From NCBI RefSeq assembly GCF_900176285.1, contig NZ_FWXF01000007.1:1-64000 (forward strand): a stretch of 64,000 nucleotides of DNA, written 5' to 3'. The stretch is from Desulfacinum hydrothermale DSM 13146 (lineage in GTDB: Bacteria; Desulfobacterota; Syntrophobacteria; Syntrophobacterales; DSM-9756). The notes under the pieces were generated by a model that worked only from the letters and a program-made list of their open reading frames with translations, made no database searches and was not told the DNA's origin. A program made the translations under genes and the position numbers. Below, in pieces: positions 22,929-31,586 of the stretch (positions within the stretch are counted from its first letter, which is position 1; each line of letters begins with the position of its first letter).

Positions 22929-25424
22929 ATGATCCTGAAAAAATCCCTCTGGTCCTGGGCGCTCACACGTTGCCGGGGCCTCCAGGCCCTGCTTCTCCTG
23001 CTCATTGTCTTCACGGTCTTTTTCAGGGTTTTCCCCCTGGAGATGCAAAAGAGGATCGTCAACGAGGCCATCCGCTTTCGAAAGATTGATACCCTTTTTC
23101 TCTACTGCGGTCTCTACATGGGTGCCGTTTTGCTGGCCGGCATCCTCAAGTACGCCATCAACGTGTTACAGGGCTATATCGGCCAAAAGATCCTTTTAGA
23201 AATGCGCACCGGCCTCTACCAGCACGTCCTGCAACTGCCCATCGGTTTTTACAGGCGGACCCCTCCCGGCATGGTCATTTCGGCCCTCACGTCGGAGATT
23301 TCTTCAGTGGCGGAATTTCTCGGCAGCGCCGTGGCGGTCCCCGTGGTGAACGTCCTCACACTGGGTACCTTCGGCGCCTACATGTTTTACCTCAACCCCT
23401 TGCTGGCTCTCCTGAGCCTGTCCATCTATCCCTTTGAGATCGCCATCATTCCCTTCCTGCAGCGGCGTTTCAATCGCCTCAACAGCCAGCGGGTCACGGA
23501 AAGGCGGGCCATGAGCAATGCCGTGGGCGAAGCCGTATCGGGGATCCATGAAATCCACGCCAACGCCAGTTATCAGCTGGAAAGTGAAAAAGTGGCCCGC
23601 TTTGCCAAGAAATTGTTCCAGCTACGCCACCGCATGAACCTTTTTAAGTTCGGAATCAAATTCACCAACAACTTCTTCCAGAGCCTGGGGCCGTTTCTGC
23701 TTTTCCTGCTCGGCGGTTATTACAGCATCCAGGGCCACTTCAGCCTGGGCGCCTTGGTGGCCTTTCTTTCCGCCTACGAAAAGCTCTACGACCCCTGGAA
23801 GGAACTCATGGACTTTTACCAGAATTATCAAAACGCCGCCGTTTCCTATGGAAGAATCCAGGAGGCGTTTGACGTCCAACCGGAGTTCAGGCTGCTGGCG
23901 CGGGATAAGAAGCTCGTTGCCCTTTCCGGCCATCTGCAGGTGGAAGACCTGTTTTTTGATGTGCACGGCAAGATTCGCCTCCTGGAACAGATCAATCTGG
24001 AACTCCAGCCCGGTCAGCGTTTGGCGCTGGTAGGCCTTTCCGGAAGCGGCAAGAGCACCCTGGCCATGATCCTGGCCCAGCTCTACCGCTACGAACATGG
24101 CCATGTCTACTTGGACCACCATGAGTTGCGGGAACTGGCCAAGGCGGAGGTGATCCCACACCTGGGTTTCGTGGCTCAGTATCCATTCATCTTCGACGGA
24201 TCAATCCGGGAAAACATTCTGTACGGGTGCCGCGCCCTGTCCACCGTGGCCGGGAAGACGGCACCGGACGACGACCCCGGTTCGGAAGAGATCCTTCACA
24301 TGGTGGACCAAGTGGGCCTGACCGACGACATCCTTCGCTTCGGGCTCAATTCGCTGGTCGGGGCGGACTGCTGCCAGGATCTGGTCCACAAGGTCATCCG
24401 AGCTCGGCACCGACTCCACGATGCCTGGGGCTTGGAACTGGCCGATTGCGTGGAGTTTTTCCAAAAAGGGACCTTCATGGAGCATAGCAGCATCGCCACA
24501 AATATCGTTTTCGGTTATCCCAGCGGCGAGGGCCGACCTTGCGAAATCCTGCCCAAGAGCCCGCGCTTTCGGGCTTTCCTGCAAGAGAAGGGTTTGTTGG
24601 AGCCTCTGCTGGCGCTTGGCCTGGACGTGTCCCGACGGACCGTACCGCTCATGCGTGATCTGGGCGATGATCCCTTTTTCTTTCAACAGTCTCCCATTCC
24701 CCCGGAGGAATTGGACCTCTACCAGGCCATCATGGAGCATTACAAGGAAGAACACCCAGCCTTTCAGCCCCGTGATGTGGAACCCCTTCTCGCCCTGGCC
24801 TTGAGGACCGTTCCCGGAAAGCACAAGATGGTGACCGTGCCTCGCGAACTCCGGGCCAAGATCCTGGAAGCCCGTCCCCTCTTCCGGGACTACTGCAGCC
24901 GAAAGGATCCCGAGGCTTTTGTGTATTATTCCGAAAACGAATACCTGCACAGCCGCACCCTGCTGGACAACCTCCTCTTCGGGCGGCTCAAAGAGGACGG
25001 ATCCTGGGCGTGGGACAAGGTGATGAAGGCGGTTGTGGATCTGCTTCACGAAGAAGACCTCTACGATCGGGTCCTGGAGCTGGGGCTGGAGTTTCAGGTG
25101 GGCAGCAAAGGGGATCGCCTCTCGGGAGGCCAGAAACAAAAGGTGGGCATCGCCCGGGCCTTGCTCAAGAAACCTCGGCTGCTCATCATGGACGAGGCCA
25201 CGGCCAGCCTGGATATGGCAAGCCAGCATCGCATCCAACACTATCTGGACGTGGAATTGCGCGGCAAGGCCACGGTTGTTTCCGTGGCTCACCGACTGGA
25301 AACCATCCGCGACTATGACCTGATCGCCGTCATGAAGTCGGGCCAGATCGTGGAAATGGGCAGGTATCAGGAACTGATGGAAAAAAGGGGGCTGTTCTAT
25401 GAGCTCGTCCGAGGAAACGACTAA
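22929..25424 (+). CDS. ABC exporter half-transporter with a large insert in the ATPase domain
   Basis: An 831-residue fused permease-ATPase. The exporter-type membrane domain spans about 1-300, with six helices. The ATPase domain has Walker A GLSGSGKST (369-377), Q-loop Q417, signature LSGGQ (731-735), Walker B LLIMDE (751-756) and H-loop H788. The Q-loop to signature distance is 314 residues instead of about 80. The extra sequence looks like extra copies of the post-Q-loop helical subdomain: SIRENILYG (425-433), SIATNIVFG (521-529) and TLLDNLLFG (677-685). Each is followed by a helix ending L-x-L-G-L. ATG 22929 was chosen for GAGGAG 8 bp upstream. It overlaps the next gene by 26 bp. The substrate is unknown. 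Confidence 0.85.
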   Translation: MILKKSLWSWALTRCRGLQALLLLLIVFTVFFRVFPLEMQKRIVNEAIRFRKIDTLFLYCGLYMGAVLLAGILKYAINVLQGYIGQKILLEMRTGLYQHVLQLPIGFYRRTPPGMVISALTSEISSVAEFLGSAVAVPVVNVLTLGTFGAYMFYLNPLLALLSLSIYPFEIAIIPFLQRRFNRLNSQRVTERRAMSNAVGEAVSGIHEIHANASYQLESEKVARFAKKLFQLRHRMNLFKFGIKFTNNFFQSLGPFLLFLLGGYYSIQGHFSLGALVAFLSAYEKLYDPWKELMDFYQNYQNAAVSYGRIQEAFDVQPEFRLLARDKKLVALSGHLQVEDLFFDVHGKIRLLEQINLELQPGQRLALVGLSGSGKSTLAMILAQLYRYEHGHVYLDHHELRELAKAEVIPHLGFVAQYPFIFDGSIRENILYGCRALSTVAGKTAPDDDPGSEEILHMVDQVGLTDDILRFGLNSLVGADCCQDLVHKVIRARHRLHDAWGLELADCVEFFQKGTFMEHSSIATNIVFGYPSGEGRPCEILPKSPRFRAFLQEKGLLEPLLALGLDVSRRTVPLMRDLGDDPFFFQQSPIPPEELDLYQAIMEHYKEEHPAFQPRDVEPLLALALRTVPGKHKMVTVPRELRAKILEARPLFRDYCSRKDPEAFVYYSENEYLHSRTLLDNLLFGRLKEDGSWAWDKVMKAVVDLLHEEDLYDRVLELGLEFQVGSKGDRLSGGQKQKVGIARALLKKPRLLIMDEATASLDMASQHRIQHYLDVELRGKATVVSVAHRLETIRDYDLIAVMKSGQIVEMGRYQELMEKRGLFYELVRGND

Positions 25425-25923
25425 GGGCTCCGGCATTCCGGAAGAAGGCACGGAACACGTGTGCGAGCTGGACCGGAATGTGGAGATTTTGAGGCGGGTG
25501 GACACCTTCGCCGGCTTGCCGTTGGAACGCCTCAAGGTCTACGCCCTTCTCTGCCATCGACTCCGTATTGAAAAGGGTCAATTCCTTTTCCAGCAGGGAG
25601 AACCCGCCGATAAGGCTTACGTCGTCATCGAAGGGAAGGCGCAGATCATACGCCAATACGAAGACCACAGCTTCATCGTGCACGAACTCCATCCCGGCGA
25701 CTTCTTTGGCGGGCTGGCACTCTTGGCTAATGTGAAAAGACTCTTCGGTGTGCGAGCGGCCGAAGATTTGGAGCTGCTCAGCATCGACCGGGAGAGCTTT
25801 CGAAAGATTCTGCGCCAATTTCCTGAGCTGATCGAAAAGATTCTGGATGTGATGATCGGAAGGATCGTCGCCACGGAAGAAAAACTTCTGGAATACCATA
25901 TCCACGAATGTGTGATCCATTGA
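25399..25923 (+). CDS. Single-domain cyclic nucleotide-binding protein
   Basis: The 174-residue protein consists of a cNMP-binding (CAP_ED) domain and flanking helices. It reads FAGLPLERLKVYALLCHRLRIEKGQFLFQQGEPADKAYVVIEGKAQI, then HELHPGDFFGGLALLANVKRLFGVRAAEDLELLSIDRESF. The phosphate-binding cassette (normally GE.ALL...RxA) is GGLALLANVKRLFG, lacking the usual Arg-Ala pair, so the ligand may not be a standard cyclic nucleotide. There is no DNA-binding domain. Its start lies inside the ABC gene, implying coupling and a likely role in controlling or accompanying that exporter. Confidence 0.8.
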   Translation: MSSSEETTKGSGIPEEGTEHVCELDRNVEILRRVDTFAGLPLERLKVYALLCHRLRIEKGQFLFQQGEPADKAYVVIEGKAQIIRQYEDHSFIVHELHPGDFFGGLALLANVKRLFGVRAAEDLELLSIDRESFRKILRQFPELIEKILDVMIGRIVATEEKLLEYHIHECVIH

Positions 25924-25934
25924 GGGGGAAGGCC

Positions 25935-26792
25935 ATGACCGAACAACGGAAGGCGTCCAAGGTACGTTCCCTTTTCATCGATGATCTGAACGATTACCAA
26001 CAATCCCATGCGGAAAAGGACTATGTCTTGATTGACGTACGGGAACCGGCGGAATATGAAGCGGGCCACATTCCCGGAGCCGTGCTCCTTCCGCTGAGTA
26101 CCCTGGAAGGGCGCGTGCACGCATTGGATCCCCGTAAGGAACTGCTCTTCTATTGCGCCAGCGGGCGGCGTTCCCAAGCCGCCACCCTGCTGGCCGAGGA
26201 CGCCATCCCGGACGCCAAGGCTCTCATCAATTTGCTCGGTGGCTACTACGCGTGGGAAGGAAAAGAGCTTGTGGATTTCCCACGTCTCACCATCTTCCAC
26301 CACACCGACGATCCGCGCCAGGTTCTGCACCAGGCCATGGACCTGGAAAAAGGTGCTTGGCTCTTTTATTCCCACGCCCAGGAGCTGTTGAAAGACTCGC
26401 CCATGGGCGAAACGGCCAGGGCTTTGGTGGACTTGGAACGCACCCACGCCCAAGTCCTCTACCGCCTCCTGGCCAGACACTATCCGGAAGACCCCCTCCC
26501 GCCCTTCCAGGAGCTCTTCCAATCCCTGGAGGGATCCATCATGGAAGGGGGAACTCCATGGCCCGAAGCGCTGGGGCGTCTGCAAGGTTCCGCCCCCGAC
26601 GACTGCGTTCCGTTCGGCGAACTGGCATTGGAGATCGAGTACGCCTCCTACGATCTCTATCGAAACGCCGCCGTTGTGACCGTGGGCGAACCGGTCCGGG
26701 AAATCTTCTTCGATCTGTCCGCACAAGAAAAGGGCCACGTGCGGGTTATCGCCAAGACCTTTTCCAAATGCTTTCCCGAGGCGCATGGCTGA
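25935..26792 (+). CDS. Rhodanese-ferritin-like fusion protein
   Basis: A 285-residue cytosolic protein. The N-terminal half is a rhodanese domain (DYVLIDVREPAEYEAGHIPGAVLLPLSTL) with the active loop CASGRRS, the Cys near residue 71. The C-terminal half (about 125-285) is a helical rubrerythrin/ferritin-like domain with Glu/His pairs expected for a di-iron site (MDLEKGAWLFYSHA, DLERTHAQVLYRLL, LEIEYASYDLYRNA, AQEKGHVRVIAK). Such fusions are seen in anaerobes and suggest sulfur or peroxide handling. The start ATG 25935 follows GAGGGGGAAGG. It lies 11 bp behind the cNMP-binding gene and is probably cotranscribed. Confidence 0.82.
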   Translation: MTEQRKASKVRSLFIDDLNDYQQSHAEKDYVLIDVREPAEYEAGHIPGAVLLPLSTLEGRVHALDPRKELLFYCASGRRSQAATLLAEDAIPDAKALINLLGGYYAWEGKELVDFPRLTIFHHTDDPRQVLHQAMDLEKGAWLFYSHAQELLKDSPMGETARALVDLERTHAQVLYRLLARHYPEDPLPPFQELFQSLEGSIMEGGTPWPEALGRLQGSAPDDCVPFGELALEIEYASYDLYRNAAVVTVGEPVREIFFDLSAQEKGHVRVIAKTFSKCFPEAHG

Positions 26793-27647
26793 AACGGCTG
26801 GGGATGAGCCCCTGTTGCATGGCGCAACCTGAACAGGTGAAAGGGGATCGCTCCTGGTTCACCTAAAAGCGGGCCAGATCGCGATGCGGACCGCCGGCAA
26901 ACCGGCTCTTTCAAGGAGGCCGCCTGCCTGGTGGCCCTCTCCAACCAGGAAGGGTGGTGAGCTGCGCCCGGACCGTTGAGGAAGAAAAGAGCATCCACGG
27001 ACTACTCCCTTTGTCCGGAGGACGCAGCCCGACGGGTATTGCATGAGCCCACCTCCTGCGCCGCTGAAGCCTGGCCGATATGAAGATCACGCAGATCTCT
27101 TGATGTCCCAAGGGGCTTGGAACCTGTCCGAGAACGCCCAGGTTGCTCCCTGTGCGCCCGTGCGGTGGGTCTAGCCAGGCCGCCGCCGTAAGGGCGGGTT
27201 CCGAACCCGCCCCGACAAGACCGTCTGAGAATTCAAAAAGCACCTCGGAGCCGGTGGAATTTCAACTGCTGAGAAAGCCACAAAAGGGCGAGAGGCCAGT
27301 GTCAGACAGGCTCCTTGGCGATTCTCCATCAGCCTCCAGACCCGAATGGTTCCAAGAGACGAACAACGCCCGGAGGATTCCTTTCTTCGGGGAACGCGCC
27401 ACGTTGTGCCCACCGCAGTCAACCCGGCGCACACCTTGACTCGGCCGCTTGGATTTGTTCGATTTCCGTAGAAGCCAACGTCGACCCAGAAAAAAAGGAC
27501 AGGCCATGGTGGCTTTCCCCCTCAAAATGCCCATAGGCAAGCTCCGGGAAGCGACACCGGCTCACTTTCCGGAGCACTGCGCCTTGTAAACCCGCCGTGA
27601 CGAGTCAGGAACCACCGTTCCGGACCGCCGGAAGAAAGGGGGAAACC
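26793..27647. other. 855-bp gene-free region
   Basis: I find no supported gene on either strand. The only recognisable structure is the MITE-like element at 27119-27314. The remainder is GC-rich with short overlapping frames of no recognisable content. AAGGGGG just before 27648 is the Shine-Dalgarno of the next gene. Confidence 0.5.
27119..27314 (+). mobile_element. MITE-like element, copy 1 (about 196 bp)
   Basis: It is bounded by imperfect inverted repeats: GGAACCTGTCCGAGAA at the left and, read inward from the right, GGAGCCTGTCTGACA. Its interior shares long blocks with the element at 34184-34400, such as GTGGAATTTCAACTG-like and AGAAAGCCACAAAAG, and an inner palindrome GGCGGGTTCCGAACCCGCC. 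The ends resemble the IS end at 308-323. It has no coding capacity. I could not define a target-site duplication. Confidence 0.7.
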
Positions 27648-28136
27648 ATGTATATCCTGCAGACCGATCTGTTTCGTGACCTGGACAACCAGATCATCCG
27701 CCGGTTTATGGATGAATCCGAAAAGGTCACCTTTGAGGCCGATACGATCCTTTTTCGGGAGGGAGATCCGGCCGAGTATTTCTATGTTTTTCTCAAAGGA
27801 CAGGTAAAGCTGAGTCTGGAAGAGGGAAGCTTTGTGGCTTATCTGGTGAGCAAGCCCGGCGAGGTGTTCGGTTGGTCCAGCCTTCTGGAAAGGTCCGCTT
27901 ATTCGGCCACCGCCACGTCCCTTTCGGAAACGCGCGCAGTGCGCATTCCAGGTGCTAAGATGCGTGAGATCCTGGAAAGCCAGCCCGAGAGCGCCATGCG
28001 GTTTTACCGGCGTCTGGCCAAAACGCTCGGGGCTCGGCTTCTCAAGGCCTATGAGGCCGTCACCTCCGTCTCCCGGGCCCACAGCGCGGAGTCGCACGGC
28101 ACCGGGCAGATTCTTTCCATGGATCTACCTCACTGA
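27648..28136 (+). CDS. Single-domain cyclic nucleotide-binding protein (Crp-like, no HTH)
   Basis: A 162-residue protein with one cNMP-binding domain: FRDLDNQIIRRFMDESEKVTFEADTILFREGDPAEYFYVFLKGQVKLSL, then KPGEVFGWSSLLERSAYSATATSL. The cassette GWSSLLERSAYSATA has an Arg close to the expected position. After the C-helix the protein ends without a helix-turn-helix, so it probably acts by protein contact. The start ATG 27648 has AAGGGGG upstream. It is the second such protein in this cluster, separated from the first by the rhodanese-ferritin gene and the MITE region. Confidence 0.8.
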   Translation: MYILQTDLFRDLDNQIIRRFMDESEKVTFEADTILFREGDPAEYFYVFLKGQVKLSLEEGSFVAYLVSKPGEVFGWSSLLERSAYSATATSLSETRAVRIPGAKMREILESQPESAMRFYRRLAKTLGARLLKAYEAVTSVSRAHSAESHGTGQILSMDLPH

Positions 28137-28343
28137 TCCCCCCTCCTTTCCCCAGCCGCCGGCCCCATCCGGCGTCGGCGGCGACTCCACCCTTGCACCC
28201 GCATGGAGATTTGTTTACACAAAGTTGCGTTGAAAAGATCCTCTCGCTTCGTGGAAGGCCGCAAAACGCGATGGCCCAGTCGGAAGGGGAACTCGCATTT
28301 TGACACGGATCCCGGATCTACAACTCCCGCAAGGAAACAGCTT

Positions 28344-29348
28344 ATGGAAAACACCACCCTCACGGCATTGGATGGTATCCGCGTAGGTCACGCGGAGACG
28401 AACACCGGGCTTTCCGGCTGCACCGTGATCCTTCTGGACCAAGGCGCCCCGGCCGGCGTGGACATCCGGGGTGGCGCCCCGGGGACCTATGGCACGGAGG
28501 GCCTGAATCCCATCCACCTGGTGGATCGCGTCCACGCCGTCTTTCTGACCGGCGGAAGCGCCTTCGGCCTGACGGTGGGTGACGGTGTTCGCCGTTACCT
28601 GAAAAGCCGGAACGTGGGTTTTCAAACCGAATACGGGGTCGTTCCCATTGTGTGCGGGGCGGTCATCTTCGATTTGGGCATCAACCAGCATGGAGATCCC
28701 CCGGACGCCGACTTGGGCATCCGAGCGTGTGAAGCAGCCACCACGGCCCCGGTGGAAGAAGGCTGTGTGGGCGCCGGATGCGGGGCCACGGTGGGCAAGC
28801 TCCTGGGGCTGGATCATGCCATGAAGGGAGGGCTGGGCTCCTGCTGCATGAGGAACCCTTCCGGTCTTCTGGTGGGATCCCTGGTGGTGGTCAATCCCTT
28901 CGGTGACGTGGTGGACAGGCGTTCAGGACGCATCCTGGCGGGGTGCCGAACGGCTCCGGAAAGCCGCGATTTCCTGGACTCTCAACAGGCGTTGGAAGAC
29001 AGGTTGCGTCTGCGGGGGTTTTCCAGCGGGCAAAACACCGTTCTCGGCGTTGTCGCCATCAACGCCGCCTTGAACAAGACGGAACTCACCAAGGTGGCCC
29101 AGATGGCCCACGACGGCCTGGCTCGAAGCATCGTGCCCTGCCATACCCAGGTGGATGGGGATACCGTTTTCGCCTTGAGCTGCGGGCATCTCCAAGGGGT
29201 GGATGTGAGCATCGTGGGAAGCCTGGCCGCCCAATGTTTGGAGACGGCCGTGGTGCGCGCGGTTTGGGCCGCCACGAGCCGGGGCGGGCTTCCGGCGGCG
29301 CGGGATCTTTGCCCGCCCGACCAGGCGCGGGACCGCTCTGGAAGCTAG
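28344..29348 (+). CDS. P1-family peptidase (DmpA/BapA-like aminopeptidase)
   Basis: A 334-residue member of the self-processing Ntn-type peptidase family P1/S58 (L-aminopeptidase D-Ala-esterase). It has DGIRVGHAETNTGLSGCTVILL at the N-terminus, GAPGTYGTEGL, FLTGGSAFGLTVGDGV, EEGCVGAGCGATVGK in the middle and NAALNKTELTKVAQMAHDGLARSI near residue 268. Those last segments contain the nucleophile region in homologues. The natural substrate is unknown; relatives act on beta-peptides or D-amino-acid amides. ATG 28344 has AAGGAA upstream. Its stop shares a CTAG palindrome with the stop of the convergent PilZ gene. Confidence 0.82.
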   Translation: MENTTLTALDGIRVGHAETNTGLSGCTVILLDQGAPAGVDIRGGAPGTYGTEGLNPIHLVDRVHAVFLTGGSAFGLTVGDGVRRYLKSRNVGFQTEYGVVPIVCGAVIFDLGINQHGDPPDADLGIRACEAATTAPVEEGCVGAGCGATVGKLLGLDHAMKGGLGSCCMRNPSGLLVGSLVVVNPFGDVVDRRSGRILAGCRTAPESRDFLDSQQALEDRLRLRGFSSGQNTVLGVVAINAALNKTELTKVAQMAHDGLARSIVPCHTQVDGDTVFALSCGHLQGVDVSIVGSLAAQCLETAVVRAVWAATSRGGLPAARDLCPPDQARDRSGS

Positions 29349-30070
29349 TCCTCCAGGCCCTTGGCCCGTAGCTCCCGTTCAATCTGAATTATTTTTCGTG
29401 CCAGTCGTTCTTTGGCCTGTTTTTCCATCCCCGAGAACTGGACGGCCACCTCCTTGGCCCCCCGTTGGGGCACCCCGGGACCAGGATCCCCCAACCGCAC
29501 CACGAAGGCCTTGAACCGGTGCGCCTTGTCATCCAGATGCAGGGTCACGTCCACGCGCTGTCGGAACTGGGGTAGGGGGCGCATGGTCGTGAGAAACCTG
29601 GCGCCCCCGGTGGATATGTCCAGGATATTCACCCGATTGCCTTCCACATCCAGGGCAATCCCACTGGTGATGGGAGGGCGCACACGGAAGGCCATGCGCA
29701 GATTGAAGGGCTCCACGGGCCCCACGATCCGCATGATGGCAGCCGGAACGGTTGTGCCTTCGCGAAGAGCGTAGCGATCCCGCAGGCTTTCCAAGTAGGC
29801 GGAGACCCCGAAGCGACTCTTGCCCCCTTGGTCACGGACGACTAAGGTCACCGTGCATTTCTTGCCCACATGCTTTTCCTGGAAATCCGGGGAAGGTCGG
29901 GAGACCACGATGAGCTCGCCATCCACGTCGAAGACGGTGGCCTTTCGGGCATCGATGACCTCCCGGTTGAAATCCACCCTGGTGACGATGTCCACGCTGA
30001 ACCCGGGCCGAATTTCCTTGGACGACCGCTTCTGCTCCGCCAAGAGGAACCATCCCTCCTTCGCTACCAT
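29345..30070 (-). CDS. PilZ-domain protein with N-terminal flagellar-brake-like domain
   Basis: The 241-residue soluble protein looks like a YcgR-type two-domain protein. An N-terminal beta domain (about 20-115) precedes a PilZ domain with NLRMAFRVRPP and the signature NILDISTGGARFLT (D/N-x-S-x-x-G) near residue 152. PilZ domains bind cyclic di-GMP; the upstream Arg motif here (RMAFRVR) is only partly canonical, so binding is probable rather than certain. It ends in a charged helix. The gene stands alone on the minus strand with no motility genes in sight, so its target is unknown. Confidence 0.75.
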   Translation of the reverse strand: MVAKEGWFLLAEQKRSSKEIRPGFSVDIVTRVDFNREVIDARKATVFDVDGELIVVSRPSPDFQEKHVGKKCTVTLVVRDQGGKSRFGVSAYLESLRDRYALREGTTVPAAIMRIVGPVEPFNLRMAFRVRPPITSGIALDVEGNRVNILDISTGGARFLTTMRPLPQFRQRVDVTLHLDDKAHRFKAFVVRLGDPGPGVPQRGAKEVAVQFSGMEKQAKERLARKIIQIERELRAKGLED

Positions 30071-30233
30071 TCAGCTGGGCTATGGCTCATGGCTTCACAA
30101 CCTGATCCTCGTGCCGGCCACTACCCCGGCACGCCCACCTAACAACCTGCCCAACAATGGCTTTTTGGGGAATTTCCAACTCGTTGCAATGCCACTGGGC
30201 CCTGTGGCCCTTTATGAGTTTTCGGACAAACGC

Positions 30234-31319
30234 CTAACCGTTCTTTGCCGCAAAATCTTTCATCCAATTCACCAGGGCTTCCACGCCTTCCAAGGGCATG
30301 GCGTTGTAAATCGATGCCCGACATCCCCCCACCGAGCGGTGGCCTTTGAGCCCCCCCAAACCGTTTCGCTGGGCTTCCTCAATGAAGGCCTTTTCCAGCT
30401 CTTCGCTCGGAAGCCGGAAGGTAACGTTCATCCAGGAGCGGGATGCGGGCTCCGCCGTCCCCCGATAGAAGTCCTGGGCATCCAGGTACCCGTAGAGGAG
30501 CTCCGCTTTCCGGCGATTGATTTCCTCCATGCGCTCCAATCCGCCGATCTCTTCTTCCAGCCACTTGAGCACCAAGCCGGTAATGTAAATGGCGAAGGCC
30601 GGCGGGGTGTTGTAGAGTGAATTCTTTTCCGCATAGGTGGTGTATTTGAGCATGGTGGGAAGCTCAGCGGGGACACGTTCCAGCATGTCCTCGCGAACGA
30701 TCACCAGGGTCACGCCCGCCGGGCCGGCGTTCTTTTGAGCCCCCGCGTAGATGAGGCCGAACGGCGAGGGATCAAAGCGACGGCTGAAGATGTCCGACGA
30801 CATGTCGCTGATGAGGGGTACTTTTTCCGCTTTGGGAAATTCCCTGAACTGAGTGCCCCGAATGGTGTTGTTGGACGTGATGTGCAGAAAGGCCGCCTCC
30901 TCGTCCACGGGTATATCGGTGGGGATGTAGGTATAGTTCCTGTCCTCCGAAGAAGCTATCACCCGCACGTTCTTACCCTGAATGCGCGCCTCTTTGATGG
31001 CCTTGGTGGACCAGGTGCCCGTGTCCACATAATCCAAAGGCTTGTCTCCCGCCGAAAGATTCATGGGCGCGAGACAGAACTGCAGACTGGCACCCCCTTG
31101 CATGAAAAGCACCCGGAACCGCTCGTCCAACCCCAGGAGCCGCTTGGTGCGCGCCACGGCGTCGTTCAAAACCTCATCGAACCATGCGGATCGATGGCTC
31201 ACCTCCAAAATGGACATTCCGGATCCCCGGTAATTGAGCAGTTCCCCCTGTGCTTGTTCAAGCACCGGGAGAGGAAGGGCAGCGGGACCGGGATTGAAGT
31301 TGTAAATGCGGTGACTCAT
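30234..31319 (-). CDS. serC: Phosphoserine aminotransferase
   Basis: SerC is a PLP enzyme converting 3-phosphohydroxypyruvate to phosphoserine. The 361-residue protein opens with MSHRIYNFNPGPAALPLPVLEQAQ. It has EVSHRS, FMQGGASLQF, the cofactor Asp region and the PLP lysine in YAGAQKNAGPAGVTLVIV. TPPAFAIYITGLVLKWL, GHRSVGGCRASIYNAMP and a C-terminal helix follow. I chose ATG 31319, with GGGAGG upstream. A longer frame runs further upstream but precedes the conserved N-terminus and overlaps the promoter. Confidence 0.95.
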   Translation of the reverse strand: MSHRIYNFNPGPAALPLPVLEQAQGELLNYRGSGMSILEVSHRSAWFDEVLNDAVARTKRLLGLDERFRVLFMQGGASLQFCLAPMNLSAGDKPLDYVDTGTWSTKAIKEARIQGKNVRVIASSEDRNYTYIPTDIPVDEEAAFLHITSNNTIRGTQFREFPKAEKVPLISDMSSDIFSRRFDPSPFGLIYAGAQKNAGPAGVTLVIVREDMLERVPAELPTMLKYTTYAEKNSLYNTPPAFAIYITGLVLKWLEEEIGGLERMEEINRRKAELLYGYLDAQDFYRGTAEPASRSWMNVTFRLPSEELEKAFIEEAQRNGLGGLKGHRSVGGCRASIYNAMPLEGVEALVNWMKDFAAKNG

Positions 31320-31404
31320 CGGGTGCCTCCCACATGAATAACCATTGTGAAGATGCATCAATAGGGTTTGCCAAACTTTGGAAATTTCAATGACTGACCG
31401 CCTC

Positions 31405-31433
31405 ACGCTACCCACGGCGTCCCATTTTGTCAA
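31405..31433 (-). promoter_or_regulatory. Possible promoter of serC
   Basis: On the minus strand a perfect TTGACA (31428-31433) is followed after 17 bp by TAGCGT (31405-31410), a poor -10. It would give a leader of about 80 nt before the serC ATG. Confidence 0.4.
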
Positions 31434-31586
31434 CGTTCTTTTCCCCTTACCGGCCTCACAGATGTGCAGTGGGTGTGTTGCGCGTATCGTACATCGCAAC
31501 TCATTGAAACCTGCCCGGGTTCTTGTGTATGGAAGGAAGGGACCGCGTTTCACATCCTATGGAGTCCACTACGGAGGCCCGACGCC

